DNA of 64,000 nucleotides from NCBI GenBank assembly GCA_903861145.1, contig CAIOTH010000034.1, forward strand, positions 44,398-108,397. Reading direction: 5' to 3'. Positions 8,800-16,673 of this stretch are shown one piece after another; the stretch's first letter is position 1, and each line of letters starts with the position of its first letter. The translations under genes were made by a program, and so were the position numbers. Under the pieces are notes generated by a model. It saw nothing but the letters and a program-made list of their open reading frames with translations. It was not told where the DNA came from and searched no databases. The stretch is from an uncultured Bacteroidota bacterium (GTDB lineage Bacteria; Bacteroidota; Bacteroidia; Chitinophagales; LD1).

Positions 8800-10005
8800 A
8801 TGAGCACATTTAAAGTCCTATTGGACAAAAGAAGAAAGCTAAAGGACGAAACATATCCTTTAGTAGTTAGAATTTATATAGGAACAAAATTTAAAGACAT
8901 TGGCCTTAAAACCTATCTGAAAGAAAAGGAGTTTGACTCTGAAACACAAAAGGTAATAAGAAAACACCCCAACAAAAAGCAGATTAATCAAAAGATTGAA
9001 ACCACACTTTTACAAGCCCGACAGACAGCTTTAAAGCTTGAGATAGCTGATGAGTTGGTTACCTCTGAAAAGATTAAAAACCTTGTTGTAAAGCCCCAAT
9101 CTAAACTTGATTTTATAGAGTATGGATGGTTAAAGGTGGATGAGTTGAAAGCACAGGGCAAATATGGTAATTCATGTTTCTACGGTGCAGGGATAAATAC
9201 CTTAAAGAAATATTCAGGCAAGACTTACCTGGCTTTTAAGGAAATCAATTACACCTTTTTGAAGCAGTTGGAAGGTAAAATGCTGGCTAAAGGAGTAAAG
9301 GTTAATACTGTAGCACTAACTTTTAGAACCATCCGAGCCATTTATAATAAAGCCATGAAGGAAAAACAGGTTGGCAAGGAGCATTACCCATTTGAGGAGT
9401 TTAAAATAAAAAGTGAAGCCACTGCTAAAAGGGCAATAGAAAAACAAAGTATCCAGCAGCTTATTAGCCTTGATTTAACGAAGGATAGCCCCCACTTTAA
9501 AGCAAGGGACTACTTTTTGCTATCATTCAATTTAAGGGGCATTTCCTTTGCTGATATGGTTACAATAAAGCCAAGTGATATTACCAATGGCAGGTTGATT
9601 TATCAGAGAAAGAAAACGCACAAGCTTTACAACATTAAGCTGACAGAGAAAGCACTGCAAATTTTAGATTATTACGGAGAAGAAGGAAGGACTTATATTT
9701 TGCCTGATATTCCAAAAGCAGCAGTAAACAACCAAGCAGAAGAAAGAAAGTATATCCAGTATGCCACTAAAACCACCAATAAATGGTTAAAGAAGATTGG
9801 TGTAGATATGAAACTACAGCAGAAGTTAACCACCTATGTTGCAAGACACAGTTTTGCCACGTGTGCTAAAAAAATGGGTTATTCAAAAGACCTAATTTCA
9901 GAGGCTTTAGGGCATAGTTTCGGGAATAAAATTACCGAAATATATCTTGATAGTTACGATATGGAGGTAATAGATGCAATGACGGAACAGGTATGCAAAT
10001 TTTGA
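8800..10005 (+). CDS. Site-specific tyrosine recombinase (integrase)
   Basis: The 401-residue protein follows the Bacteroidota integrase plan. Residues 1-95 form an arm-binding domain, about 105-200 a SAM-like core-binding domain, and 215-395 the catalytic domain. Catalytic residues visible are R246 (NLRGISF), R349 (YVARHSF), H372 (LGHS) and Y382 (IYLD). The first His of the usual H-x-x-R is replaced, as in many relatives with a TYVARH motif. It would cut and rejoin DNA at the attachment site beside tRNA-Gly. A strong terminator follows the stop codon. The gene appears intact. Confidence 0.93.
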   Translation: MSTFKVLLDKRRKLKDETYPLVVRIYIGTKFKDIGLKTYLKEKEFDSETQKVIRKHPNKKQINQKIETTLLQARQTALKLEIADELVTSEKIKNLVVKPQSKLDFIEYGWLKVDELKAQGKYGNSCFYGAGINTLKKYSGKTYLAFKEINYTFLKQLEGKMLAKGVKVNTVALTFRTIRAIYNKAMKEKQVGKEHYPFEEFKIKSEATAKRAIEKQSIQQLISLDLTKDSPHFKARDYFLLSFNLRGISFADMVTIKPSDITNGRLIYQRKKTHKLYNIKLTEKALQILDYYGEEGRTYILPDIPKAAVNNQAEERKYIQYATKTTNKWLKKIGVDMKLQQKLTTYVARHSFATCAKKMGYSKDLISEALGHSFGNKITEIYLDSYDMEVIDAMTEQVCKF

Positions 10006-10014
10006 AAAAGAAAG

Positions 10015-10044
10015 AGCAGGGCGAAAACCCTGCTTTATTTTATT
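10015..10044 (+). terminator. Terminator of the integrase gene
   Basis: AGCAGGG / CCCTGCT forms a 7-bp stem with a 6-nt loop (CGAAAA) followed by TTATTTTATT, 10 nt after the stop codon. Confidence 0.8.
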
Positions 10045-10068
10045 AGTTTAAACTTTTTGGCCATCAAA

Positions 10069-10377
10069 TTATTCCACAATGCCAGGAAGCATTGGTGTAA
10101 AATCAGCAGCACCATATAAATAGGGATTTTTGGCTCCAACTTCAGGACGAATTAGCTCTTCATCAGGCTTAGGATGATTTTTTAATAACCGAGATACAGC
10201 TTTATCATGTTCTGTTATAGCCATTCCCAAATTTGAAGTATTAATTTCCTCTATAGATGTAGAATCTCCCGACTTAATAGTAATGGTAGTAACAAACCCT
10301 AACTCAGTTTGAGAAGTTGTTATATCAACAGATTCATCTTGTTTTTTATCTTGTTTTATTATTGTAGCCTTATCCAT
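10069..10377 (-). CDS. Small hypothetical protein of the integrated element
   Basis: The frame encodes 102 residues with a charged, Thr/Ser-rich first half and a C-terminus rich in Pro, Gly and aromatic residues (PYLYGAADF). There is no signal peptide, membrane segment or recognised motif. It is convergent with the integrase and divergent from the next gene. I do not recognise the family. The uninterrupted frame with a clean ATG supports a real gene, but only moderately. Confidence 0.5.
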   Translation of the reverse strand: MDKATIIKQDKKQDESVDITTSQTELGFVTTITIKSGDSTSIEEINTSNLGMAITEHDKAVSRLLKNHPKPDEELIRPEVGAKNPYLYGAADFTPMLPGIVE

Positions 10378-10450
10378 AATAGGCAGAAAGTTAATAAATA
10401 TTTTGCCCTGATTATTGACCTGCTTTTTAACTCATTGCTACTTTTACAAA

Positions 10451-10756
10451 ATGCTAAGAAAACAAGACCCCGATTCACCTTATAATTGGAAACATTCTGA
10501 TTGTGATGATGAAACAATATTCCCTTGGGAAGATGTTTTTGAATGTTTAACCATACCCAATATCAATCATACTTATAAGCAGTGTCCGAAGTGTGCTATT
10601 AAAAATGATGCAGCTGGAGAAAAAACTGAGATAATAACAGTGCATTTCATAAGTCCTAATTGGACATGGGAAAGATTATGTGGCAGAGAAGGCTATCTAA
10701 TCATTTGTAAAAAGCACAAAAGACAAATTGATTTTTTAATTACAAAATTGAATTAA
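10451..10756 (+). CDS. Small Cys-containing hypothetical protein
   Basis: From the ATG at 10451 the protein has 101 residues; an upstream ATG at 10415 adds 12 residues that look like non-coding sequence. C45-x2-C48 (QCPKCA) together with C77 and the C86-x2-H89 pair could bind one zinc ion. Tryptophan and acidic residues are frequent in the first half. No known family is recognised. It is a single gene between the 10069 gene and the integrase-tail copy. Confidence 0.55.
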   Translation: MLRKQDPDSPYNWKHSDCDDETIFPWEDVFECLTIPNINHTYKQCPKCAIKNDAAGEKTEIITVHFISPNWTWERLCGREGYLIICKKHKRQIDFLITKLN

Positions 10757-10802
10757 ATAAACCCGTTAATAAAAATTTTCCTATTCCATCCCTTCTACTA
10801 TT

Positions 10803-10866
10803 GAATGAAGCTGTTTGTAAATTTTGAAAGAGAAGGCAGGGGGAATTATTTCCCTCTGCTATTTTA
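10803..10866 (+). repeat. Degenerate copy of the integrase 3' tail and terminator
   Basis: The bases encode NEAVCKF-stop in one frame, against MTEQVCKF-stop at the end of the integrase. They continue with TTTTGAAA, AGAA, GCAGGG and a terminator hairpin (GCAGGGGGAA / TTTCCCTCTGC, 10836-10859, followed by ATTTT) as at 9977-10044. No integrase reading frame extends upstream. This is a scar left by a second related element, or by recombination at the integrase end. Confidence 0.6.
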
Positions 10867-10884
10867 AAAAGTTAGTTTAGCCAT

Positions 10885-11154
10885 ATGGAAAATATGTCTC
10901 AAATAAAAGGCCGAAATCTAATTGAACTAGGCTTATTGATACCCCTTCTTACTATTTACTCAATTTCAGCAGTCTAGTACATACCAGTTGACAAATTAAA
11001 TTGTAATCCGGCTATAAGGCAAGATGTTTTAAAGTTTCATACACCCTTTGTCCTGGAGGAGAAGGATTGTATAGAAATATTTTCGCTTGATGATTATAAC
11101 CTGAAACTTAAAAAACTTTACTGGGACATATTGACTGGTTTATTAACAAGGTAA
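10885..11154 (+). pseudogene. 90-codon frame interrupted by one in-frame amber codon
   Basis: ATG at 10885 opens a frame of 30 codons that includes a hydrophobic segment (LGLLIPLLTIYSISAV), then meets TAG at 10975-10977. The same frame then stays open for 58 more codons (VDKLNCNPAIRQ ... LLTR) to TAA at 11152. The second half has protein-like composition (KFHTPFVLEEKD, FSLDDYNLKLKKLYWD). The next gene starts 12 nt later, as expected in an operon. The simplest reading is a recently inactivated small membrane-anchored protein. A sequencing error or readthrough are alternatives. Confidence 0.6.
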
Positions 11155-11165
11155 TTGATTGATAC

Positions 11166-11573
11166 ATGGCAAAAACAAAAAGGTATTTACTGGTTACAGA
11201 GTGTGAAACCACTGGTTACATAATTGGCTTTTTTGATGATTTGGAAGAAGCTGAGAAAGCAATGGAGGAATTGAGCGCCAAACAAGGTACATTTTGGAGT
11301 ACCGGAATAAGTCAGGAATTTGAAAAAGCTATGAATTACCAGAGCTATAAAATTCACCCACTTGTTAATCAGACACTGATTGAAAATTGTCCAAGAGGTA
11401 CATGTGATGGACATCATATTCTCAACATTTTTGACACCGAAGAAGTTGAAAATTTTAGCCTTAACCGGTTCATATTTGAAAGAGCTAACACCATAAATTT
11501 GTATGATGTTAATATTTTCAGCAAGCTGAAAAAGAGATTTTTAACACTTCACCCTGAGTTTATAGCTAACTAA
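11166..11573 (+). CDS. Hypothetical protein, 135 residues
   Basis: It is a soluble protein without signal peptide or membrane segment. The N-terminal part (KRYLLVTECETTGYIIGFFDDLEEAEKAM) alternates strand and helix like a small ferredoxin-like or YCII-like fold; that resemblance is structural guesswork. Two cysteines and CDGHH lie near residue 80. It stands 2 nt before the zinc-ribbon gene and 11 nt after the amber-interrupted frame, so it is co-transcribed with them. Family unknown. Confidence 0.6.
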   Translation: MAKTKRYLLVTECETTGYIIGFFDDLEEAEKAMEELSAKQGTFWSTGISQEFEKAMNYQSYKIHPLVNQTLIENCPRGTCDGHHILNIFDTEEVENFSLNRFIFERANTINLYDVNIFSKLKKRFLTLHPEFIAN

Positions 11574-11575
11574 AA

Positions 11576-12010
11576 ATGATTCCTTTAATAGCAGTATCAT
11601 TTTATTTTCGCCTTGGAGCCTGGTTATCCAGGCTTGGTGAATTGGGTGTGCATATTAAACGGGTTAAAGATGAACCACCACAGGAAAAGAAAATGGGATG
11701 GAGTTTTAAAGATAAATGGGGCCAGGGTAAATTACTGTGTGCGGAATGTGGTTACAAAGAACCCATCACTGTATATTTTTATAATCCAGGTGAAGATGAA
11801 AGTATATCTACTTGCTGGCAATGCCTTAAATGTGGTTGTATAACGACTATAGAAGACCATAGAAAAGGAATGTCTGCTAATAACAACCCTTTAAATCTAA
11901 CGTGTTCCTGTGGAGGTGAATTAAGCAACGCACATAAAGTATTTTGTCCCGTATGTAAAAGCAATAGTGTTAGTTATAAATGGAATGGAGTTCTTATTAA
12001 TTATGATTAA
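11576..12010 (+). CDS. Multi-zinc-ribbon hypothetical protein
   Basis: The 144-residue protein has ten cysteines in paired arrangements: C55-x2-C58 (CAECG), C80-x2-C83 with C86/C88 (CWQCLKCGC), C110-x-C112 and C124-x2-C127 (CPVCK). This is enough for two zinc ribbons. The first 40 residues are hydrophobic then basic (MIPLIAVSFYFRLGAWL), possibly a membrane-surface helix. Zinc ribbons of this kind bind nucleic acid or protein partners. The start is 2 nt after the preceding stop codon. No known family is recognised. Confidence 0.6.
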   Translation: MIPLIAVSFYFRLGAWLSRLGELGVHIKRVKDEPPQEKKMGWSFKDKWGQGKLLCAECGYKEPITVYFYNPGEDESISTCWQCLKCGCITTIEDHRKGMSANNNPLNLTCSCGGELSNAHKVFCPVCKSNSVSYKWNGVLINYD

Positions 12011-12021
12011 TCTGAAAACTC

Positions 12022-12324
12022 ATGTCAATCACAACCCTTTCAAGAATAGCAGCAGCAATCCTTTTGTTTATTGCCCTCATTCACCTGCCAATAGGGTATT
12101 ACACCTTTATGCGAATAGCTGTTACCTGTATAGCTGCTTATAATGCCTATGAAGCCAGGAATGATGCTAATAAACTGTGGATGATGTTTTTCATTGTGGC
12201 AGCAATAGTTTTCAATCCCATCATTCCTATTTATCTCAGGCATAAAAGTGAATGGATGCCAGTTGATATATTTTTTGGAGTTGCTTTTTTAGTATCAATG
12301 CTCAATAAGAGAGGTAAAATTTAA
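12022..12324 (+). CDS. Small membrane protein (DUF6804-like)
   Basis: The 100-residue protein has about three or four membrane helices separated by short loops. LPIGYYTFMRIAV, FNPIIPIYL and a following Trp-x5-Asp resemble small integral proteins that I recall as DUF6804. That match is from memory and not verified. It lies 11 nt after the zinc-ribbon gene and 30 nt before the next membrane protein, in the same direction. No enzymatic residues are apparent. Confidence 0.6.
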   Translation: MSITTLSRIAAAILLFIALIHLPIGYYTFMRIAVTCIAAYNAYEARNDANKLWMMFFIVAAIVFNPIIPIYLRHKSEWMPVDIFFGVAFLVSMLNKRGKI

Positions 12325-12354
12325 AAATCAATATTGGTTTTATTTATAGAAATC

Positions 12355-12705
12355 ATGAGTGAGCAGGAGGATAAATTGACACTAAAAACAGTTGCTATGG
12401 TTATCCTGACTTGTGCTTTAGGTTTATTGTTGATAATGATTTATCCAGGAGAAGAAGAAGAAGTTAAGCATTTTATATTGGTTCGCTGGTTAGTATTTCT
12501 ATTATTTCCAACTTTGGCTTTTATACCAGCCACAGTTGAAAGTAAGAAGCATAAATTAAAGTTCATATTGACATTTATTCTTGCAGTTTTATTGATTTTT
12601 TTATACTATATGGTGGATAGTGCATATAGCCATTGGTTAGTTTTTATATCAAGTATTCTTATACTTTTTCTTTTTATGGCTAATTCTCATAAGTTTGATA
12701 AATGA
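12355..12705 (+). CDS. Four-helix membrane protein of unknown function
   Basis: The ATG at 12355 (MSEQEDKLTLK) gives 116 residues; a TTG start 21 nt upstream is possible but less likely. Four hydrophobic segments are seen (AMVILTCALGLLLIMI, LVFLLFPTLAFIPA, FILTFILAVLLIFLYYMV, WLVFISSILILFLFMA), with an acidic run (GEEEEV) after the first. Its TGA overlaps the ATG of the next gene, so the two are translationally coupled. Confidence 0.6.
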   Translation: MSEQEDKLTLKTVAMVILTCALGLLLIMIYPGEEEEVKHFILVRWLVFLLFPTLAFIPATVESKKHKLKFILTFILAVLLIFLYYMVDSAYSHWLVFISSILILFLFMANSHKFDK

Positions 12706-13433
12706 AAATAAAAGTCTATTTCTTAGCAATTCTGATAGCAGGTTTACTCATATGGGTGATTTATCTCCATCATCAGAACACTGTAGCACAAACAAAATTT
12801 GACACACTTAATCAGCATTTTATTGAGTATGTTAAAAAGGATTCTCTTATATCTGAGAAACTTAAAATTCAACAATTCAAAGAGGATAGCTATATTAGAC
12901 AACAAGAACATGATACCACTCTAATATTACTAATCATACCACTGGTATTTGGGATTTTTGCTGCTCTTAGCTTCATAGTCTCTGAGAGAAGATTCATAGA
13001 TTTTAGGGTAGAGCAGGACGCAAAACATAGCGAACATATAAGAAAGAATAATAAACTCCATGATGAATTGTTTGGTTTAAAGGCTGTTTTAGAACGAGAG
13101 TTAGGTTTATTAAAATCTGAGGAAGCTGAAAAATATTCAAAATCTGACATCAGTGGTTATTTGGTATATAAATTTATGTCATTAATGTATTTAGCCAATT
13201 GCTGTAAGTATCATTTAGAACACGGTCATACTGAATTTACAAAGCCTCTATTGAAAGGTATTGAAGATACACTTGAGAAAGTACTTACTAATATTTCATC
13301 AAGTGAAGTTATTTTAACTGGTTTAACACCGAATGATTTTATTGAAAGTTTTTCTGCCATTAGAAGCCTGAATGTTACAAAGATTGATTTTCTACTTGCT
13401 CAAGTTCAAGCCAAAATGAAGTTTGAAGATTAG
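12702..13433 (+). CDS. Two-helix membrane protein with long cytoplasmic helical domain
   Basis: The 243-residue protein has a membrane helix at about residues 5-21, an extracytoplasmic loop of 50 residues and a second helix at about 72-93. A charged, heptad-like helical region (about 100-135) and an alpha-helical domain to the C-terminus follow. Its start codon overlaps the stop of the preceding gene (ATGA). The plan is sensor- or scaffold-like, but no HAMP, kinase or cyclase domain is visible. Function unknown. Confidence 0.6.
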   Translation: MKIKVYFLAILIAGLLIWVIYLHHQNTVAQTKFDTLNQHFIEYVKKDSLISEKLKIQQFKEDSYIRQQEHDTTLILLIIPLVFGIFAALSFIVSERRFIDFRVEQDAKHSEHIRKNNKLHDELFGLKAVLERELGLLKSEEAEKYSKSDISGYLVYKFMSLMYLANCCKYHLEHGHTEFTKPLLKGIEDTLEKVLTNISSSEVILTGLTPNDFIESFSAIRSLNVTKIDFLLAQVQAKMKFED

Positions 13434-13545
13434 GTGTAATTTTAAGCAGCCTGTTTTAGCCCTCACAATCATTGCACCAATACTCATATAGTTTTTGGTG
13501 TTATTCTTTTATATAGCTTCTTTGCATCAAACAAATTATCTAAAC

Positions 13546-14046
13546 ATGTTTAAAAAGAAAGCAAAAACATATGCTGATTTATACTTGCGGATACTTCAAA
13601 TTGGTAAGGAAAGACTTCAATCAGGGATAACTTATAATGAGCTATATAATCAACTAAAACAAGAGGATTTTGATTGTGGGAATGATTGCATAGACCTTGC
13701 GGTGAAGCATTGGTTTGTAGAAAGTTTCTTTCACGTTTCCAATGATATTGAAATATATACTGGTATTAATAACATTGACCAGCATAAGGACTGTCATTTT
13801 GTTTTAAGAGGTGAGCATTCTTTGACTTTACTTGACCATCAAAAATCTAAAAACAATCTTAAAATAGCATGTATAGCAGTAGCGATTGCATTTATAGGAG
13901 TAGTTGCCTCAATAGTTCAAACAGAGATAGCCCTAAATAGCTTAAAAAAATCACAAGAATCAAGTAAGCAGAATATAGAGCAACCTCTGAACCATGAATC
14001 ATCCAAAATATCTCCCATCTATCAGATAGATTCCTTAAAAAAGTAG
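13546..14046 (+). CDS. Single-span membrane protein of unknown function
   Basis: From the ATG at 13546 the protein has 166 residues; a TTG 51 nt upstream would add 17 residues with no clear role. Residues 1-100 are a soluble helical domain (KAKTYADLYLRILQIGKERL, CGNDCIDLAVKHWF) of winged-helix-like layout, followed by one membrane helix (IACIAVAIAFIGVVASIV) and a short polar tail. A soluble N-terminal domain held by a tail anchor is typical of small accessory membrane proteins, but no family is recognised. Confidence 0.55.
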   Translation: MFKKKAKTYADLYLRILQIGKERLQSGITYNELYNQLKQEDFDCGNDCIDLAVKHWFVESFFHVSNDIEIYTGINNIDQHKDCHFVLRGEHSLTLLDHQKSKNNLKIACIAVAIAFIGVVASIVQTEIALNSLKKSQESSKQNIEQPLNHESSKISPIYQIDSLKK

Positions 14047-14125
14047 TTTTCTGATAGTTATGAATAATTATGTGCCTACAAGAGCAATCAGGCTTTATTG
14101 AATCAGTTGGAATATCATTCATCTT

Positions 14126-14632
14126 TCAACCTACTGCATATTTAGGGTAAAAATTATCATAAGTCTTTAAGCCAGCATTTAGTAATTCTTCACTATAGTT
14201 TTTAATAAGTGTTTTTCTTTCAGGAACACTCTTACCACCGGTGATTAAAGGATTGATTCTGTTTTTGCCTCTGTTAAGATTCAGAGCTATGTTTTGCGTC
14301 CTTAAATGCTTAATAGCCTGCTTAATACTTGAATCATTATAGCTTTCACCAAACAGGCCACAGAACTGTTTAAAGTTCTCCATAATAGAGCTATTGAATA
14401 AAAATACCCCGGTTTCAAAATCTATTTCATAAAGGAGCAGATACAGGAACAGCTTTTTAGGGCATCCTTCAAGGCTGAATAAAAATGGTATTGCTTCGGG
14501 ATAAATATACCTTCTATTAAAGAGAAATAATTCCGGTGTGCTTTCTACGGGAAGTATTATATCATCTTCAAGATTTCTTTTAACCTGCCTTGTGGCTGTA
14601 TGAGTGGAATATTGGCGGGTATTTGGCTCACG
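14126..14632 (-). pseudogene. 5'-truncated gene at the right edge of the element (winged-helix / RepL-like)
   Basis: The complement is open from just after a TAG (14635-14633) to the stop at 14126, about 168 codons. It has no ATG, GTG or TTG until the Met codon at 14383. Protein-like sequence (LFLFNRRYIYPEAI, KKLFLYLLLYEIDF) runs right up to the edge, so the 5' end has been lost. The pattern helix, SSIKQAIKHLRTQNIA, basic wing and INPLI resembles winged-helix plasmid replication/maintenance proteins of the RepL type; confidence in that is low. The cut coincides with GCTAAAA, the candidate attachment core. Confidence 0.6.
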
Positions 14633-14664
14633 CTAAAATGGACAAAAACGGAATAAGTAATAAG

Positions 14665-15219
14665 CTACTCTACTTCATCCAGCCATGCAATTTTAAGGTC
14701 TTTGGGAAGCAAATTTACAAGGAGCTTATATTTTCCACCCTCAACTATTAAAAGGGGTTCGTCAATATCGAAGCTGATGATTGACCAATAGTAATTTAAT
14801 TCGGTAGGCGTTAATTTACGGAATGTAATATTTGCACCTTTAAAATCACTCACTACCTGGTTCCATACAACTTTGAAATCTGCGGGTGTTTGAACCAGTT
14901 TACCTTTTAATGATTGTGTTTCTTTCGGCTTGCCTTTTTTATCTAAAATAGGAACCTGAAAAGTGGTATTGCCCGCTTCAATATCGCGGATTACCGGTAT
15001 TTCTTTATACCTCAACCATAGCCGTGGGCCTATAATTACCATACCGCTATTATTGGAATAATCGGGTGCCGTTAACTGCTTAGCCAGCATTGTTTTTGCC
15101 TTATCGTTATTCTCATCGCTGGTGTACTTATAGTTTACGCCCTTTGGTATTTCTATTTTTTGAGCCGTTAATAATGTAACACTGCTTAATAGCAGGAGTA
15201 TAAAGCTAAAGCGATGCAT
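14665..15219 (-). CDS. Secreted hypothetical protein
   Basis: The 184-residue protein has a signal peptide (MHRFSFILLLLSSVTLLTAQ). The mature part of about 164 residues is mixed alpha/beta with no cysteine and no sorting domain. It is expected in the periplasm or outside. It is the first chromosomal gene to the right of the integrated element. I do not recognise the family. Confidence 0.65.
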   Translation of the reverse strand: MHRFSFILLLLSSVTLLTAQKIEIPKGVNYKYTSDENNDKAKTMLAKQLTAPDYSNNSGMVIIGPRLWLRYKEIPVIRDIEAGNTTFQVPILDKKGKPKETQSLKGKLVQTPADFKVVWNQVVSDFKGANITFRKLTPTELNYYWSIISFDIDEPLLIVEGGKYKLLVNLLPKDLKIAWLDEVE

Positions 15220-15399
15220 AAAATGAGGTTTGAATGCAAATTAATAATTATTAATGGCGTATGAAAAACAATGATTCGCCGTTTAAAGCCCTGCAAATGG
15301 CGAATTATCCTTTTGAGGAGTGCTGCTTATGCCGTAAACTTCATGCAACTATGTAAGCCGTTTTGCATCTTATAATCAAGTAATACGTATAAGCACAAA

Positions 15400-15609
15400 A
15401 TGAAAACGTCAAAGTTCATCATAGTAGTAATTGTTTTGGCCTGCTCATCATGTGGAAAGTTTAACGTGAACGAGGCTGCCAGCTATAGCCACAAATGCCC
15501 TTCAAAACATGCGCGGCGTTTGCATAGTTATGGTGGCAAATTGTATTATAGTTATAATGCTGAGCAAAGCTCTGGGATGAATCATGAACTGCGTTGCCAG
15601 GCAAACTGA
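15400..15609 (+). CDS. Small putative lipoprotein
   Basis: The 69-residue frame starts with Lys-rich and hydrophobic segments (MKTSKFIIVVIVLACSSCGK) that contain a lipobox-like LACSSC. The mature peptide is rich in Ser, Tyr, His and Lys and has two more cysteines. It would be anchored by lipid to a membrane. The next gene on the opposite strand ends only 9 nt away. Function unknown. Confidence 0.55.
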   Translation: MKTSKFIIVVIVLACSSCGKFNVNEAASYSHKCPSKHARRLHSYGGKLYYSYNAEQSSGMNHELRCQAN

Positions 15610-15618
15610 GCTATTATA

Positions 15619-16530
15619 TTATTCTATCACCAACTTTCTTACGATACTTAGCCCGGTATTATCAGTTACCCGTACAAAGTAAACTCCGCTTGAAAATGAG
15701 CCGGTAGCAATTTGTAGCGTGTTGTTAGCCATTTTATACTTTGCAACCATTCGTCCCTCTGCATCATTTATTTGAACGGCAGCTCCAATTGAGTTTTCGT
15801 CCAATTGGATTACCGCATAGCTTTGTGCAGGATTAGGAAATAGTTTCAGCGAAAGGGAATTGGATAAATCGCTGACTGCTGTTGGGAAAGAAAAGCATGG
15901 TAGAGTTGAATCTATCTGGTAGGTGCCCACCAGTGAATCGAAATAGCATGCCAATTGGGGCTGGGTGTAATCGAGAAGGCAGTTGTAATAAGGATAAATG
16001 AATTCGGTTGAACCAAGTTTTTCAATTACTGTGAAGCCAGAGGAAGTGTAGTACCGCAATGTTTGTCCATTTGCAGATATTACGCCCGATGAGGTAATGG
16101 GCAAACGCATAAACGTATCGGCCTGAGGACAGACATTACCCGGTAGGCTGTCGGCACCATCATAATAATTACGCATGCTAATTGAATCTCCGATTGGTAG
16201 GCTGAAATCGTATGTAAGGATAAAGGTATCGTTGCGTAAAAAATAAACTGAATCATTCTTTTCGTAAGCGTAAATATTTGCTTCCCAGGTAGAATCGTTT
16301 TGGTGGGGGTAGTATAACTGGCTAAGTAACTTACATTGTGTGCTGTTAATTACGGTATCTTTTACAACCTCAATTTTGATTGCACCGGTTGGTCCCCAGG
16401 TGCCTATGTACTGGGGAATATAGTAATACCATTTAGCTGCAATAGGAAACCACGTTTGTGCCTTGGCGGAGTAATGTACCGCGCAAAGAATAAACAACAG
16501 GGTCAACAATCTAAAGGGCCGCTTTCTCAT
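15619..16530 (-). CDS. Secreted protein with type A T9SS sorting domain
   Basis: ATG at 16530 gives MRKRPFRLLTLLFILCAVHYSAKAQ, a clear signal peptide; a GTG 30 nt upstream is unnecessary. The 303-residue protein has a beta-rich middle of about 200 residues with Cys pairs. The last 70 residues are a Por-type domain (LKLFPNPAQSYAVI, GVYFVRV, IVRKLVIE). It should be exported through the outer membrane by T9SS. The middle domain matches no family I know. Confidence 0.8.
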   Translation of the reverse strand: MRKRPFRLLTLLFILCAVHYSAKAQTWFPIAAKWYYYIPQYIGTWGPTGAIKIEVVKDTVINSTQCKLLSQLYYPHQNDSTWEANIYAYEKNDSVYFLRNDTFILTYDFSLPIGDSISMRNYYDGADSLPGNVCPQADTFMRLPITSSGVISANGQTLRYYTSSGFTVIEKLGSTEFIYPYYNCLLDYTQPQLACYFDSLVGTYQIDSTLPCFSFPTAVSDLSNSLSLKLFPNPAQSYAVIQLDENSIGAAVQINDAEGRMVAKYKMANNTLQIATGSFSSGVYFVRVTDNTGLSIVRKLVIE

Positions 16531-16673
16531 AACGAGTGTTAAGGCATACAAGATAATCACTATTTTTTATTGAATATTCATTTAATCAGTGTGCGGTCAC
16601 AATTGTTAATGGTTCTGTTTTCTTTACTAATCTTGCCATAGTCAATTGGCATACATCAATTTAAATAAGGCAC

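Larger units (their letters stand above)
8721..14638. mobile_element. Probable integrated element next to tRNA-Gly
   Basis: The stretch begins with an integrase pointing inward and contains about eight small genes without housekeeping function. It is visibly more A+T-rich than the flanks and ends at a gene fragment with no start codon. GCTAAAA occurs at 8721-8727 next to the tRNA and again at 14632-14638, exactly where the fragment's frame is cut; it could be the 7-bp recombination core. No transfer, capsid or terminase genes are seen, so it is a small integrative element or a remnant. Boundaries are inference, since a 7-bp match alone is weak. Confidence 0.6.
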
